A stretch of 64,000 nucleotides of DNA from positions 2,108,001 to 2,172,000 of the forward strand of contig QXEO01000431.1 in assembly GCA_007115705.1 (NCBI GenBank), given 5' to 3'. Positions 1-10,918 of the stretch are shown here, in pieces. The position numbers and the translations under genes are program-made. The notes below the pieces were generated by a model. That model saw only the letters and a program-made list of their open reading frames with translations, was not told the origin of the DNA and ran no database searches. Position 1 is the stretch's first letter; every line of letters starts with the position of its first letter. This DNA is from Dactylis glomerata (taxonomy: Eukaryota; Streptophyta; Magnoliopsida; Poales; Poaceae).

Positions 1-451
1 CGATGAAGGAGACGCAGCCGGAGCTCTGGTTCAGCCCAGAGGACCGAAGGGAGAAGAGGTGGCGGAAGTACGCCACCGACGGCTTGATGCCAATCCACGC
101 CTCACAGGCGTAGGCGAAGACCGCCAGCAAAGTGACGGACTTGGGGTGCAGGTGGATGGCCTGGATCCCGTAGGTCTCCAGGATCGCCAGGAAGAAGGGG
201 GAGAACGGCGGCACTAGGCTAGCGAAGACAGAGAAGAGGAAGAAAGGTTGCGCCATCGCAGGCAAAGTGTCCCATGGCGCGCGGCCGTGCCAGATGCGGG
301 TGGCGTCCCACTCGCTGTTCTTACTCCTGACCATCTCTCGGACGGTCTGGAGCTCGCGGCTGCTCTTGATGCCGGAGTCGAGCAGGGGCGCCGCTGGCTG
401 CGGCGCCGCCTCAGAAGACCTCGCTGCTCCGGCGGCCCTATGCGGTGCCAT
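1..451 (-). CDS. Partial reverse-strand ORF of a Gypsy element (putative gypsy-type transposon domain, N-terminal part)
   Basis: From an ATG at 451 the reverse strand stays open for 150 codons and runs off the left edge, so the C-terminal part is missing. The start is Ala/Pro/Arg-rich, followed by a Glu/Arg-rich helix-like stretch and a hydrophobic segment with a Pro-Pro-Phe-Ser-Pro-Phe-Phe run and a Tyr-Gly-Ile-Gln motif. The same layout occurs in the antisense ORF at 27091-28038 (Pro-His-Pro-Phe then Tyr-Gly-Ile-Gln-Leu), and both continue into a Cys-Glu-x(2)-x-Gly-Ile-like stretch. I know this architecture as the 'putative gypsy type transposon' domain found antisense in some grass Gypsy elements. 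It lies just upstream of the 3' LTR at 857 in the opposite orientation. Function unknown. An ordinary plant gene with this domain is less likely given the adjacent polypurine tract and LTR. Confidence 0.6.
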   Translation of the reverse strand, partial: MAPHRAAGAARSSEAAPQPAAPLLDSGIKSSRELQTVREMVRSKNSEWDATRIWHGRAPWDTLPAMAQPFFLFSVFASLVPPFSPFFLAILETYGIQAIHLHPKSVTLLAVFAYACEAWIGIKPSVAYFRHLFSLRSSGLNQSSGCVSFI

Positions 452-856
452 GGCTCTGGGCGGGGGCGAGCTGCAGCGGGAGGATTGAAGGTTAAAGGGA
501 TTTGGATTCGCAAGTTCTTCGGAAAAGGGGAGCGGCGGCAACGATGTGTTGTGAAGGAGGAGAAGGAGCCTTCTCTGCTAAGCTTTAAAGGAGGCAGCGA
601 GGGCGCGGTTTCCGAAACGTCGCCCTTGATGTGACGGTTTGAAAATGCCCGTTACTCCACCCACTACGCACGATCTCCACGCCGCTTCGTCTCGCCAACT
701 ACAGGGGCACCACGTGTCTGCGGCTCCTGCATCTTCACATGGTCCTCTGACCGCACGGTTGACGCGTGCCGTTGGAGGGCCCAGCAGCTTCTGGGGGCCC
801 CTGGCCCTTCGCTCCCTCAGGAGGAAGCGTTCGCGGGCCAGGCTCCCGGGGGCTAC

Positions 857-1750
857 TGTCGATGTTCTGGATACCGGGGTATCTCGGTCCACCTGCTCCT
901 GAGCCCCTTCATCGGCCCAACTTCAGCCTAGGGGAGGAACGACGACCAAAGCTCAACGGAGAAGACCCTCATGAGGAGGCGCCTCATGAGGAGAATGACG
1001 GTTAAACAACCAAGGGCCAGAAGACCTCCTCACGAGCTGTTTCTCGTGAGGGGAAGGACCACATCCACGTCAGCACGACACGTTTCCGTGCTGAGCAAGA
1101 AGATAAGAGCAGAAGACTGCGTACCATCCACGCTACCCCCGACAGGGAGGAGACCAGCTTTCGCCGTGCCTGCATAAAGCTGCACAGTGGTTGTTGGCCA
1201 CCCCCCCTAAAAATAGGGTGGACGGTGCAGGGCACCAAAGGAAGACGTCAGCTTCCTCCACCCACTCCTGTGGACCGGTGCCACTACTCTACGAAGACTA
1301 CGTCCACAGAAGACCCACGTCTACAGCTGTCCTCCCTCCTTGGCCGTGTGTGGCAACCCCTTCCCCAAGATGATAAGGGGAAGGAGGACCAGGGCGCTAT
1401 AAAAGGAGGGGAGGCCACCCCTTAGAGGGGATCCAATCTTCATCTCTGGGCTCCTAGCTAGGCTAAGTTGGTTCTTCTACCTCCGGCCAGCTAGAGCTCT
1501 GGAACCAAGACCTTGTACTCCTCGCGAGGTATCGCGTCGCAATACAAGAAGGCAGGAAGTATGGGTTTTACCTCACCACGAGGGCCCTAAACCTGGGTAA
1601 AGCTCGGTGTCTCCCTCTCTGCAGTGTGTTGTGCGTTCGACGTCTCGAGGCTTCCATCACCGTGTTTCGTTGCGATCCAAGATCTCCATGTTAAGCCCCC
1701 TGCGTTCGAATCTTTGGGTCCATCGCGTGGTACCCCGTGTTCTTGCGACA
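857..1750 (+). repeat. 3' LTR of the left-edge Gypsy element
   Basis: An 894-bp LTR begins TGTCG directly after the purine tract and ends CGACA, giving a 5-bp terminal inverted repeat. A TATA box (TATAAAA) is at 1398-1404. Several short internal repeats around ctcatgagga occur near 968-1000. The last 48 codons' worth of this LTR is open into the downstream Athila frame, which creates a chimeric ORF starting at 1607 that is an artefact of the junction. Confidence 0.75.
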
Positions 1751-2797
1751 CGAAATCCATCGATAGGTATTGTTAGAGATGTGGTAGTTCTATGTGGTAA
1801 GACTAAATATCCTACTGATTTTCTAGTACTTGGTTTAGCTGCTAGTAAAACTTGTCCTATTATTTTTGGTAGACCTTTCTTGAATACTTGTGGCGCCGTT
1901 ATAGATTGTAAGAAAGAGAAAATTTTGACTAAGTTTGATGGAGAATCTTATGAGTTTAATTTTTCCAAGTTTACCAAAGCTCCTTATGAAACTGAATTGC
2001 CTAATGAAGATTTTAGAGTTGAACAACTTGCCTCTATTGCTCTTGCTCCTAATGATGCTTTGCAGCAATACATGGAGGACCATGAAAGTGAGATCTTTAT
2101 GCAAGAAAGAAATGAGATTGACGAGATTCTTTTTCGTCAACCAGAGATGCTTAAACACAATTTACCAGTGGAAGACTTGGGTACTACATTACCACCCAAG
2201 GAAGATCTTGTTTTTGATTTAAAACCTTTACTTGGTGATCTTAAATATGCTTATATTAATGATAAGAAAATATATCTTGTTATTATTAGTGCTAAACTTT
2301 TAGGAAAGGAAGAAGAAAGGTTATTGGAAATATTGAGGAAACACCGAGGAGCTATGGGATATACTCTCGATGATTTAAAAGGGATTTCCCCTACTATATG
2401 TCAGCATGCTATTAATTTGGAGCCAAATGCAAAGCCATTTGTTGAACATCAATGTCGTTTAATTCCTAAGATGAAGGAAGTGGTAAGAACTGAGGTATTA
2501 AAACTCCTTGATGCTGGTATTATTTATCCTATTGTTGATAGTAGATGGGTTAGTCTTGTTCATTGTGTTCCTAAGAAAGGAGGAATTACTGTTGTGTCTA
2601 ATGAAAATAATGAGCTCATTCCTCAAAGAGTAGTAGTTGGTTATAGGATGTGCATCGATTTTAGAAAGGTCAATAAAGTTACTAAGAAAGATCATTATCC
2701 TTTACCATTTATAGATCAAATGTTAGAGAGGTTATCTAAGAAAACTCATTTTTGTTTTCTTGATGGTTATTCTGGTTTCTCTCAAATTGCTGTTTAA
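1751..2797 (+). pseudogene. Athila pol, segment 1: end of protease, linker and N-terminal reverse transcriptase
   Basis: The frame opens in the middle of the protease domain: the block around Gly-Arg-Pro-Phe-Leu-Asn-Thr (near 1868) is the typical end of a retropepsin in this lineage, while the catalytic Asp region has been cut off by the inserted LTR. A linker rich in Lys/Glu follows, then RT motifs: the start around Lys-Gly-Ile-Ser-Pro-Thr, the block Tyr-Arg-Met-Cys-Ile-Asp-Phe-Arg-Lys-Val-Asn (near 2641) and Phe-Leu-Asp-Gly-Tyr-Ser-Gly (near 2757). A TAA at 2795-2797 ends the segment in the middle of the RT palm domain, and the same frame continues immediately afterwards. A Gln codon changed by C to T would explain the stop. 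Confidence 0.85.
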
Positions 2798-3979
2798 AAG
2801 CAAGATCAAGAGAAAACCACTTTTACTTGTCCTTATAGAACTTATGCTTATAGACGTATGTCTTTTGGTTTGTGTAATGCTCCTGCTACATTTCAAAGAT
2901 GCATGTCTGCTATTTTTCATGGTTTTTGTGAAGAAATTGTGGAGGTATTCATGGACGGTTTCTCCGTCTATGGAACTTATTTTGATAACTGTTTGCACAA
3001 TCTTGATGAAGTTTTGCAGAGATGTGAGGAAACTAACCTTGTTCTTAATTGGGAGAAACGCCACTTTATGGTGAATGAAGGAATTGTTCTTGGACATAAA
3101 AGTTCTAAAAGAGGTATTGAAGTTGATAGAGCAAAAGTTGAAGCAATTGAGAAAATGCCCTGTCCTAGGGATGTAAAAGGTATTCATAGTATTCTTGGTC
3201 ATGGTGGTTTTTATAGGAGGCTTATTAAAGATTTTTCTAAAATTTCAAAGCCTCTTACTAATCTTCTTCAAAAATATGTACCCTTTGTTTTTGATGATGA
3301 TTGTAAGGAAGCTTTCAAAATTCTTAAGAAGGCTTTAATTACTGCTCCTATTGTCCAACCACCTAATAGGAATTTACCCTTTGAAATTATGTGTGATGCT
3401 AGTGATTTTGCAGTAGGTGTTGTTCTTGGACAGCGAGTAGATAAGAAGTTGAATGTTATTCATTATGCTAGTAAGACTCTTGATGCTACTCAAAATAATT
3501 ATGCTACTACTGAAAAGGAGTTCCTAGCTACTGTCTTTGCTTGTGATAAGTTTAGATCTTATATTGTTGATTCGAAAGTTACTATTCATACTGATCACGC
3601 TGCTATTAGGTATCTTATGGAAAAGAAAGATGCTAAGCCCAGGCTTATTAGATGGGTGTTGCTTTTGCAAGAGTTTGATGTGCATATTGTAGATAGGAAA
3701 GGTGCTGAAAATCATGTTGCTGATAATTTGTCTAGATTGGAAAACATTTCTTATGATCCTATTCCTGTTAATGATAGTTTTCCAAATGAACAATTGGCTG
3801 CAATAAAGGTAACCTCGCGAGAGAGTCCTTGGTATGCTGATTATGCTAACTTTACTGTTTCCAAGTATTTGCCTCCAACCTTTACAGCTCAGCAGAGAAG
3901 GAAATTCTTTTATGACTTGAGGCATTATTTTTGGGATGACCCACATTTATATAAAGAAGGAGTGGATGGTATTATGTGA
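2798..3979 (+). pseudogene. Athila pol, segment 2: reverse transcriptase and RNase H
   Basis: This continues the segment-1 frame. RT motifs include Arg-Met-Ser-Phe-Gly-Leu-Cys-Asn-Ala-Pro-Ala-Thr-Phe-Gln (near 2855). The catalytic box reads Phe-Met-Asp-Gly at 2948-2959, so the second of the two catalytic aspartates is Gly. RNase H follows with the Asp-Ala-Ser-Asp-Phe-Ala start (near 3397), the Tyr-Ala-Thr-Thr-Glu-Lys-Glu block (near 3499) and the Thr-Asp-His and His-Val-Ala-Asp-Asn-Leu-Ser-Arg blocks (near 3590 and 3712). A TGA at 3977-3979 interrupts the frame at the RNase H-integrase linker, consistent with an Arg CGA codon mutated to TGA. The product would be inactive both by truncation and by loss of the catalytic Asp. 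Confidence 0.88.
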
Positions 3980-5140
3980 AGATGTGTTCCAGAATATGAA
4001 CAACTAGAGATATTGAGGAAATGTCATGGTAGTGCTTATGGAGGACATCACAATGGAGATAGAACTGCACAAAAGGTTCTACAATCAGGTTTTTATTGGC
4101 CTACCCTTTTTTAAGATGCAAGAAAATTTATTTTATCTTGTGATGAATGTCAAAGAGTTGGTAATATTTCTAGACACAATGAAATGCCTATGAATTATTC
4201 TCTTGTTATTGAACCATTCGATTGTTGGGGATTTGACTTTATGGGTCCTTTTCCTCCTTTAGAAGGTTATACTCATATACTTGTTGCTGTTGATTATGTT
4301 ACTAAGTGGGTAGAAGCTATACCTACAAAGAGTGTTGATGGTGAGACCTCGTTAAAAATTCTTAAGGATGTTATTTTTCCTAGGTTCGGTGTGCCTAGAT
4401 ATCTTATGACTGATGAAGGTTCTCATTTTATTCATGGTGGTTTTAGGAAGACCCTTGTTAGATATGATGTTAATCATAGAATTGCTTCAGCTTATCATCC
4501 CCAAACTAGTGGGCAAGTAGAGTTATCGAATAGAGAGATCAAGTCTATCTTGCAGAAGACTGTAAATAGATATAGGAAAAATTGGGCCAGTAAGTTAAAT
4601 GATGCTTTATGGGCTTATAGAACTGCTTATAAGAACCCAATGGGCATGTCTCCTTACAAAATGGTTTATGGAAAAGCTTGTCACTTGCCTTTAGAATTAG
4701 AACACAAAGCTTTTTGGGCAGTGAAATAGCTTAATAGAGATTTTAAGCTTGCTAGTAAGAAAAGGTTGCTTGATTTGAGTTCTTTAGATGAATGGAGAAG
4801 TGAAGCTTATGAAAATGCCAGACTCTTTAAAGAGAAAGTTAAGCAGTGGCATGATAGGAGAATTCTTAAGAGAGAATTCCATGTTGGTGAGAAAGTTCTG
4901 TTGTATAGGTCTCGTCTTAGATTTTTTGCAGGAAAATTACTCTTGAAATGGGAAGGACCCTTTATTATTGAAGAGGTATATCGTTCAGGTGCGATAAAGA
5001 TTGCTTCACTTAAAGATAACACTACGCAAGTGATGAATGGGCAAAGACTCAAGCATTATATTTCTGGAGATTCTTATAATGAAGATATTGATATTATTCA
5101 AGTGGTGACTCCGGAAGAATTCATCAAAGAAGAAATGTAG
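3980..5140 (+). pseudogene. Athila pol, segment 3: integrase
   Basis: The same frame continues. A zinc-binding His-His-Cys-Cys region spans about 4018-4155 and is interrupted by a TAA at 4112-4114. The catalytic core has Asp in Phe-Asp-Phe-Met-Gly (near 4230), Asp in Met-Thr-Asp-Glu-Gly-Ser-His (near 4408) and Glu in Gly-Gln-Val-Glu-Leu-Ser-Asn-Arg (near 4513), so the D,D,E triad is present. A TAG at 4727-4729 breaks the C-terminal part. The DNA-binding C-terminal region then runs to a natural TAG at 5138-5140, with the block Leu-Leu-Tyr-Arg-Ser-Arg-Leu near 4901. Integrase would normally insert cDNA into the nuclear genome; this copy cannot make the full protein. Confidence 0.87.
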
Positions 5141-5506
5141 GAAACTGCAGAGTCCGTTTTCGAATAGGTAACAGTTCTAGTCAGAAAAGGTTTACGTTAA
5201 ACTTTTCTGCTTATACTTTTGTGGTTTTTATTAAATATAAAAATTTACGAGATGAAAACGAGTAGGAAATGGTGCCCGGAGGCACCACACCATACCATGG
5301 CGCGTGCCCCTTGCTGGTCATGCCACCAGGTGGCGTGGTCACCTCGGAGCTCGTTTCCGACCCGGTTTCATCATGTGCCTTCCTTTTGTTGTTAAATTTT
5401 CGCCTATATAATCCCCCGGAGTCCCCGAGGTCTGTATATCGTTTTCTCGTCGTGTTTTCATTTCGATCTATTTCTGTCAGGAGCTGTTTTCAGTTTTTGA
5501 GCCACC
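5141..5506 (+). other. Spacer between Athila pol and third ORF
   Basis: About 365 bp without coding sequence. The first 130 bp is AT-rich. From about 5268 it becomes GC-rich with a ccaccaggtggcgtgg stretch resembling the ccaccaggggccc / cacctggtggcg area of the Athila 3' LTR near 14949. It then has a TATA-like box and a short pyrimidine-rich leader ending in a good start context for the ORF at 5507. I read it as an LTR-like internal promoter region, which is inference. Confidence 0.5.
5405..5412 (+). promoter_or_regulatory. TATA-like box upstream of the Athila third ORF
   Basis: The sequence tatataat lies 95 bp before the ATG at 5507, at the edge of a GC-rich block. Position and spacing fit a core promoter for a separate mRNA of the third ORF. 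There is no experimental support, and a splice-acceptor model for the same ORF is equally possible. Confidence 0.4.
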
Positions 5507-5581
5507 ATGTCTTCTTCTGGTTCATCCGAGGAGAACTCCCTTATGGACATCATTAATCCGTACATGAGGGAGCTGAAGATG

Positions 5582-7194
5582 TGATACGTCTCAAACGTAT
5601 CTATAATTTTTGATGCTCCATGCTTGTTTATACACCATTTGCTTTGTGTTTTGTTTACACTTCGTGGCGTTTTTATGCAATTTCCGAAACTAACCAATTA
5701 ACAAGATGCCACAGTGACAGTTCCCTGTTTTCTGCTGTATTTGTGTTTCAGAAAAGTTACAGAGGAAATATTCTCGGAATTGGACGAAACAAAAGCTGAA
5801 GTCCCTAATTACCTGACACGAAGACGGAGTCCAAAGGAGAGCAGGAGACAGACCAGGGGCCGGCCACACCTGGTGCTGGCGCAGGCCACCCCTAGGTCGC
5901 GCCACCAGGGGGTGTGACCACCTGGTCCACCTCCTGACATCGCCCTTCCACCTATTTAATCCCCTCGATGGGAAAACCCTAGGGGCCCGAACTCTTTTCC
6001 AGAAAACATACTGCAAGCCGCCGCCGTCGTCGACGCGAGATCGGGAGGGTCCAGAAGCTCTTCCCGGCACCCTGCCGGAGAGGGGAATCACCACCGGAGG
6101 CCTTCTTCATCACCATGCCTACCTCCGGAGTGATGTGTGAGTAGTCTACCTTGGACTACGGATCCATAGCAGTAGCTAGATGGATGTCTTCTCCTCCATG
6201 TGCTTCATGTTTAAATCTTGTGAGCTGCCTATCATGATCAAGATCATTGTTATGTTTGTTGGGATCTGATGAATATTGAGTACTATGTCAAGTTGATTTG
6301 TGATTTATCATCTCTATGTTGTTTATGATCTTGCATGCTCTCCGTTGCTAGTAGATATCTTGGCCGAGTAGATGCTAGTGACTTCAATAGAGAGTATTTA
6401 TGCTCGATAGTGGGTTCATGCCTCTAGTAATCTCGGAGAGTGACAATAACTTCTAAGGTTGTAGATGTGTTGTTGCTACTAGGGAGAAAACAACAATCTT
6501 GTGTTCAAGGACATTTGTATTGTTTACATTACACACTTTGCTTAAGGCGATAATCTATTGCTTGCAACTTAATACCCAATGGTTGCTCGGATGACATCCG
6601 ATGGGTGGATTATTAGTCATAGATGCAGTTGAATTACGGTCTATGTATTATGTTGTAATGCCCAAGTGAATCTCATAGTGATCCTCATGACATACATGCA
6701 TTCCTTGCATTCTTTATTTTGTCAATTGTCCAACTGTAATTTGTTTACCCAGCATGTTATTTATCTTTATGGAGAGACACCTCTAGTGAACTGTGGACCC
6801 CAGTCCATTCTCTTACATTCATATTACCATTTACTTTCTACAAGCATTATTTACTTTCTTGCAAACAAACATCTATTACCACACGATACATTTAATCCTT
6901 TGTTTATAGCAAACCGGTGAGATTGACAACCCCACTTCAAGTTGGGGCAAAGTACTTTGGTTGTGTTGTGTGCAGGTTCCATGTTGCTGTTGGCGCCAAA
7001 GCTACACCCCAAATAGGTGCCATATACTAATTCTCTGGAGCAGTCGCCAAAGCCAGCTAGCATCAACCTTTAGAACTGGTTTCTTTCTCATACTGGTCGA
7101 TTAAAACTTAGTTTCATACTGAGGGAAAACTTGCCACTGTGCTCATCATAGCTTCCTCTTGGGGTTCCCAACTGGGCGGGTAGCACCTCTATCA
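5582..7194 (+). repeat. 5' LTR of the non-autonomous element
   Basis: 1,613 bp, starting TGATACGTCT and ending CTATCA. A TATA-like tatttaat lies near 5952, followed by the conserved gggaaaaccctag leader-type sequence. The LTR contains no ORF of note; short ORFs in it are chance. The same LTR family appears in reverse as the solo LTR 52827-62771. Confidence 0.88.
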
Positions 7195-7206
7195 AGCACT
7201 TTTTTT

Positions 7207-7224
7207 TGGCGCCATTGCCAGGGA
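7207..7224 (+). other. Primer-binding site of the non-autonomous element
   Basis: tggcgccattgccaggga begins 12 bp after the LTR end. The tggcgcc start is complementary to the 3' end of a tRNA of the Asp type used by Athila elements. Assignment of the exact tRNA is from memory. Confidence 0.65.
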
Positions 7225-7276
7225 GAAAGAGGATTTCTGCAAGGGGAGTCTCTCGCTTCTAATCTTTTACTTTGTT

Positions 7277-7987
7277 TTGTTTTGCTTACTTTCTTTACTT
7301 TATTTTTGCTTGCATCTTTTTATCAAAAATACAAAAAAAATAGTTCCTTTTATAGTTGGTATTTTGTTACTTTTACTTTTAGTTCATTATGTTGTTCCCT
7401 ATAAGTATGTTCTGGAAGACCTATCAATAGGTAGCGGTTCTATAATTGGGAAAGATAACATTGAAGAGTTCTTTAATCATGTCAGTAAACACAAAGATGT
7501 TAAGGAAAGATCTTTAGCCAAACTTGCTCCTAGTTATGAAGTTGATGCTGCTTACTTAGTTCACATGTTGGAGGCTAGGTTTGTTAACCTTAATCCCTTT
7601 ATGCAGCAAATGTTTCGTAAGCTTCATGATATCGAAGACTCCGAAAAGAAATATTTTATTTTGGAGACTTTGCGTAAAGAATTTAGAGATGTTGTTATAG
7701 AAGCTAGGAAAGTCTTTGAGCATTTTAATATGCTTGGCTCACGTGTAGATGTTGTTGGTACAAATAAGGACGAAATCAAAGTACCAATACCTTTCAAACT
7801 CGTAGGGATGCATGAAGCTTTGGAAAAGAATTTTGATTGGATTGTTCCTGAAAACCCTTTTGATGAAAGTAGTCAACCCAAGAGTGTTCATAAAGGATCT
7901 TCTAAAACTCATTTTGATAAAATACAATTCCTTGTTGAAAAGACTTCTTTTATTGATCTTAATGCTCCATCGCTTGAAAATACTTGA
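7277..7987 (+). CDS. Unrecognised 236-codon ORF in the non-autonomous element
   Basis: This is the only long ORF in the internal region. The first ATG gives a very hydrophobic N-terminus encoded by T-rich leader DNA, so the true start may be later or upstream by splicing. From about residue 45 the protein is hydrophilic and mixed-charge, with a helix-rich middle (Glu-Glu-Phe-Phe, Arg-Lys-Leu-His and Leu-Arg-Lys-Glu-Phe motifs, residues 60-150) and a Ser/Lys-rich end. No zinc knuckle, protease or polymerase motif is visible. It might be a divergent gag remnant or a family-specific protein. That a 236-codon frame is open in an element with about 5 percent LTR divergence hints at selection before insertion, but this is weak evidence. 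Confidence 0.4.
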   Translation: MFCLLSLLYFCLHLFIKNTKKIVPFIVGILLLLLLVHYVVPYKYVLEDLSIGSGSIIGKDNIEEFFNHVSKHKDVKERSLAKLAPSYEVDAAYLVHMLEARFVNLNPFMQQMFRKLHDIEDSEKKYFILETLRKEFRDVVIEARKVFEHFNMLGSRVDVVGTNKDEIKVPIPFKLVGMHEALEKNFDWIVPENPFDESSQPKSVHKGSSKTHFDKIQFLVEKTSFIDLNAPSLENT

Positions 7988-10918
7988 TTTCCACTTTCTG
8001 CGCGTAGCTCAAAGGCGTTAAAGAAAAGCACTCTTGGGAGATAACCCAATGTTTTCTTTTCAGTAATTTTTCTTTTTGTTGAGTCTTGAAAGTTATTACT
8101 ACTCTAATGACCTCTCCTTATCATTTTTATTTCGTTTTTGTGCCAAGATGAACCTCTAACTGGAGGAAGGTAAGATTTGGGAAAGTTGCTGTCGTGAAAC
8201 AGATTTCTACACTGTACCATAAAAATTCATGAAAATTCCCAGAACTTCTTTTTGATCTGCAATTTTTGTGCACATGCCCCAGGTTATTGTCTAACTTTCA
8301 TTAGTTTTGCACTTTTCTATTTGAGCAACAGATGATTTTTTTAAAAAATCGATCTTTACCGGCTGTTCTGTTTTGATAGATTTCTGCCACTATTTGCGTT
8401 TGCCTCTTGATCTCTTTCTTTTTTAGTTCTTTTGATCACGAAACTTTTGAGGAAGTTGCTACAGTAACTTATGATTTAATGGGTGTTATACTTGAGTTGA
8501 AACTGAACCAAAGTGTGGATTTACTATCTTGCATACACTAATGTTGCTAATAAGAATTGTGTGAAGTTTTGTATGAAGGAAGTTTTCAAGTGTAGGGAAA
8601 GGAGAATGATGAGATGAGATAAAGTATGGACAAAAGCTCAAGCTTGGGGATGCCCATGTCACCCCAAGAAATATCCAAGAAGTACAAGCATCAAAGCTTG
8701 GGGATGCTCCGAGGCACCCCTTCTTCATCAACAAATATCAGGTCATCTTTCAAGACACTATATTTTTATTGCTTCATATGCTATGTGTTTTTCTTGGAGC
8801 GTCTTTATTTTCACTTTTAGTTTTCTTTTGTTTTGTTTACTGCAATAAATGGTTGGACCCCAACATGTTTCTTTTGGAGAAGACACACTCCGTTTTCATT
8901 GCCTAGAACACTCTAGTTTTCACTCATATCGTTCAACGAGTGTTCTCTTTTTCTAGTACTGCGTTTAGCTTTCGTTTTTCGCCTTGATTTTTGTTCAGAA
9001 CTTGTTAGTTATTTGTAGCTAGGTGTGTTTAGACCTCTGGTCTATGTTGCTTTTCATCTTTAAGAGTTCTTTCAAAAAGGTTGATTGGTGTTGGAAAAGA
9101 GTAAAAAGTTTCATGCTTATAGTGGTACAAATGGGAGCTTGTTTAGACTGTAGCTTAGACTTCTGCATGTCATGCTTGATGTTATTTTGATTATATGCTT
9201 AGTAGTTTTTGCTGTAGCATGACTTGTCTCAAATGACTGAGATTGCTTAATGTGCCTTTGAAAGAATCATGTGTTGTTTTTATTATATGGGAGCATATTA
9301 TTGTGGTATTCTCCTTTGATGCTTTATTTGGGTTGACTTGGTGCATGCTCACATCATGTTTGACTTTAACCAGTCGCCTCAAGCCTCTATGATCATTTGG
9401 TTTTTGACTTGTGATACCACTTTATGCTTTGGTTAATAATGTTTTGTCGCTATGCATGATTATGGCCGCTATTGCTCTCTTAGTTGGTCGCTCCCAGTCT
9501 TTTGCTAGCCTTCATCTGTACTGTGAGGGAATACTTCTCGTGCATCCAATGCCCAAAAAACCAAAGTTTTTCCTATGTGTCCACCATATCTACCTATTAG
9601 CAATTTGCTATTCCAAGTATATCCGTCTTGCTTTTATCTATCTTCCAAATTAAACTTTTTGTTATGTGAAAATTAGTTAGTAAAGCTCTCACAAACCTGA
9701 CGGCACATTTACTTTCTTGCACTTAATAAACTTGACCATTGTGGCTCTATTATGTTGATTATATGCTTGCAAGTTATAAGTTGGGAGTTAGCTCAACCAT
9801 GCTGTCATGGGGCATGCTTTCAACATTGCACTTATTTCTATTTAAGTTGATATTATGATCTTTTATTTATGGATGCTTATCTATGTGAAAGGAGTTGGAA
9901 ACTTGTTAAGTTCATGGAGTTTGTATACGTGTTAGAGAAATGCCTGGGCCGCTAATCTAAACCATGCATCATTCATGGTGAAAATTTATAGCATAACCAT
10001 AGTGGATATTCGACGACGCATCTCAAAATAAAAAGCTATACCCAATGGTAAATAAAAGAGATGTTGAGGTGTTCATTGTCTGTTTGTCTTGTCATTTTGA
10101 TGTGGGTAGTTTCCATGTCATCGGGCAGGAGGTACCCCGTTAGCGTTCTCGATGATACACGTATGCTTACAATGACAAGAACTTGTTTGGGACCTAAGTC
10201 GATTAGCATGGTTTAATACTCGTATTGACGAGACATGAGATTTTCAACTTATAATTTGTCAAGCATATATCTCATATTTGTACTCGCATTAACTTTAACC
10301 ACTCAAGATTCCTATGATGTGGGCCATGAGAGCTCAAAGCTAATTAGTACCATAATTTTTGGAAGGTTTATAAAAACTTGCAATCACTGCTTCCCTCTGC
10401 GAAGGGCCTTTCTTTTACTTTTATGTTGAGTCTTCACCTTCTACCTTTATGCACCGTCTAAGAGAGCATAGTTGTCATTCTAAGTATAATGTGCATAGTC
10501 CCAAAATTTATTATTGATTGATTCATGATTATGGTTTTGCTTGTTCTCAAATTATTTGTATCTAGTCGCCCTCTTAAACTTGAAGGTGTCCTGTGCATTT
10601 ATGTTTTGCTACTCCATGAGGGACAAGCTGAATAACACTTTGCTATGTTTTTCTATATGCTCGAAACAAACAATTGACTTTCAATGCATTATTACTCATT
10701 ATCTTTTGTTTGTGTTACTTTTCATGTTATAACATGGTTGCTAAGTTCTATCGTCAAGATTATATCTCGTATGCCCATGTTTAGAGTACTTTGATCTCAT
10801 CACTCAATGCTTTACATCGTTTTGATCAAGATTGTTTTGGTGCATGTAACCTCAAAAATTATTGTTTTGTTATCACTTACCTACTCGAGGACGAGCAGGA
10901 GTTAAGCTTGGGGATGCT
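7988..10918 (+). other. Long noncoding part of the non-autonomous element
   Basis: 2.9 kb of AT-rich DNA with only short chance ORFs. It shares blocks with the 3' noncoding region of the surrounding Athila element. Examples are a gagggaatacttctcgtgca block near 9527 (compare 13568) and a cttccctctgcgaagggcct block near 10391 (compare 14143). It ends with the polypurine tract before the LTR at 10919. Confidence 0.7.

Larger units (their letters stand above)
1..1750 (+). mobile_element. 3' part of a Gypsy-type LTR retrotransposon (5' part outside the window)
   Basis: The stretch holds the reverse-strand ORF, about 400 bp of noncoding DNA, a polypurine-type tract (cccgggggctac, ending at 856) and an LTR. 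The order tract then TG...CA places the element on the plus strand. The right end at 1750 abuts Athila-type protease sequence in mid-frame, so the element is inserted in the Athila element. The expected target duplication would be cgaaa (1751-1755), but its partner lies outside the window. The interval 452-842 shows no further coding sequence that I recognise. Confidence 0.7.

Noticed and set aside
1607..1750. N-terminal part of a long plus-strand ORF ending at 2797
   Set aside because: These codons are LTR sequence joined by chance to the Athila protease frame at 1751.
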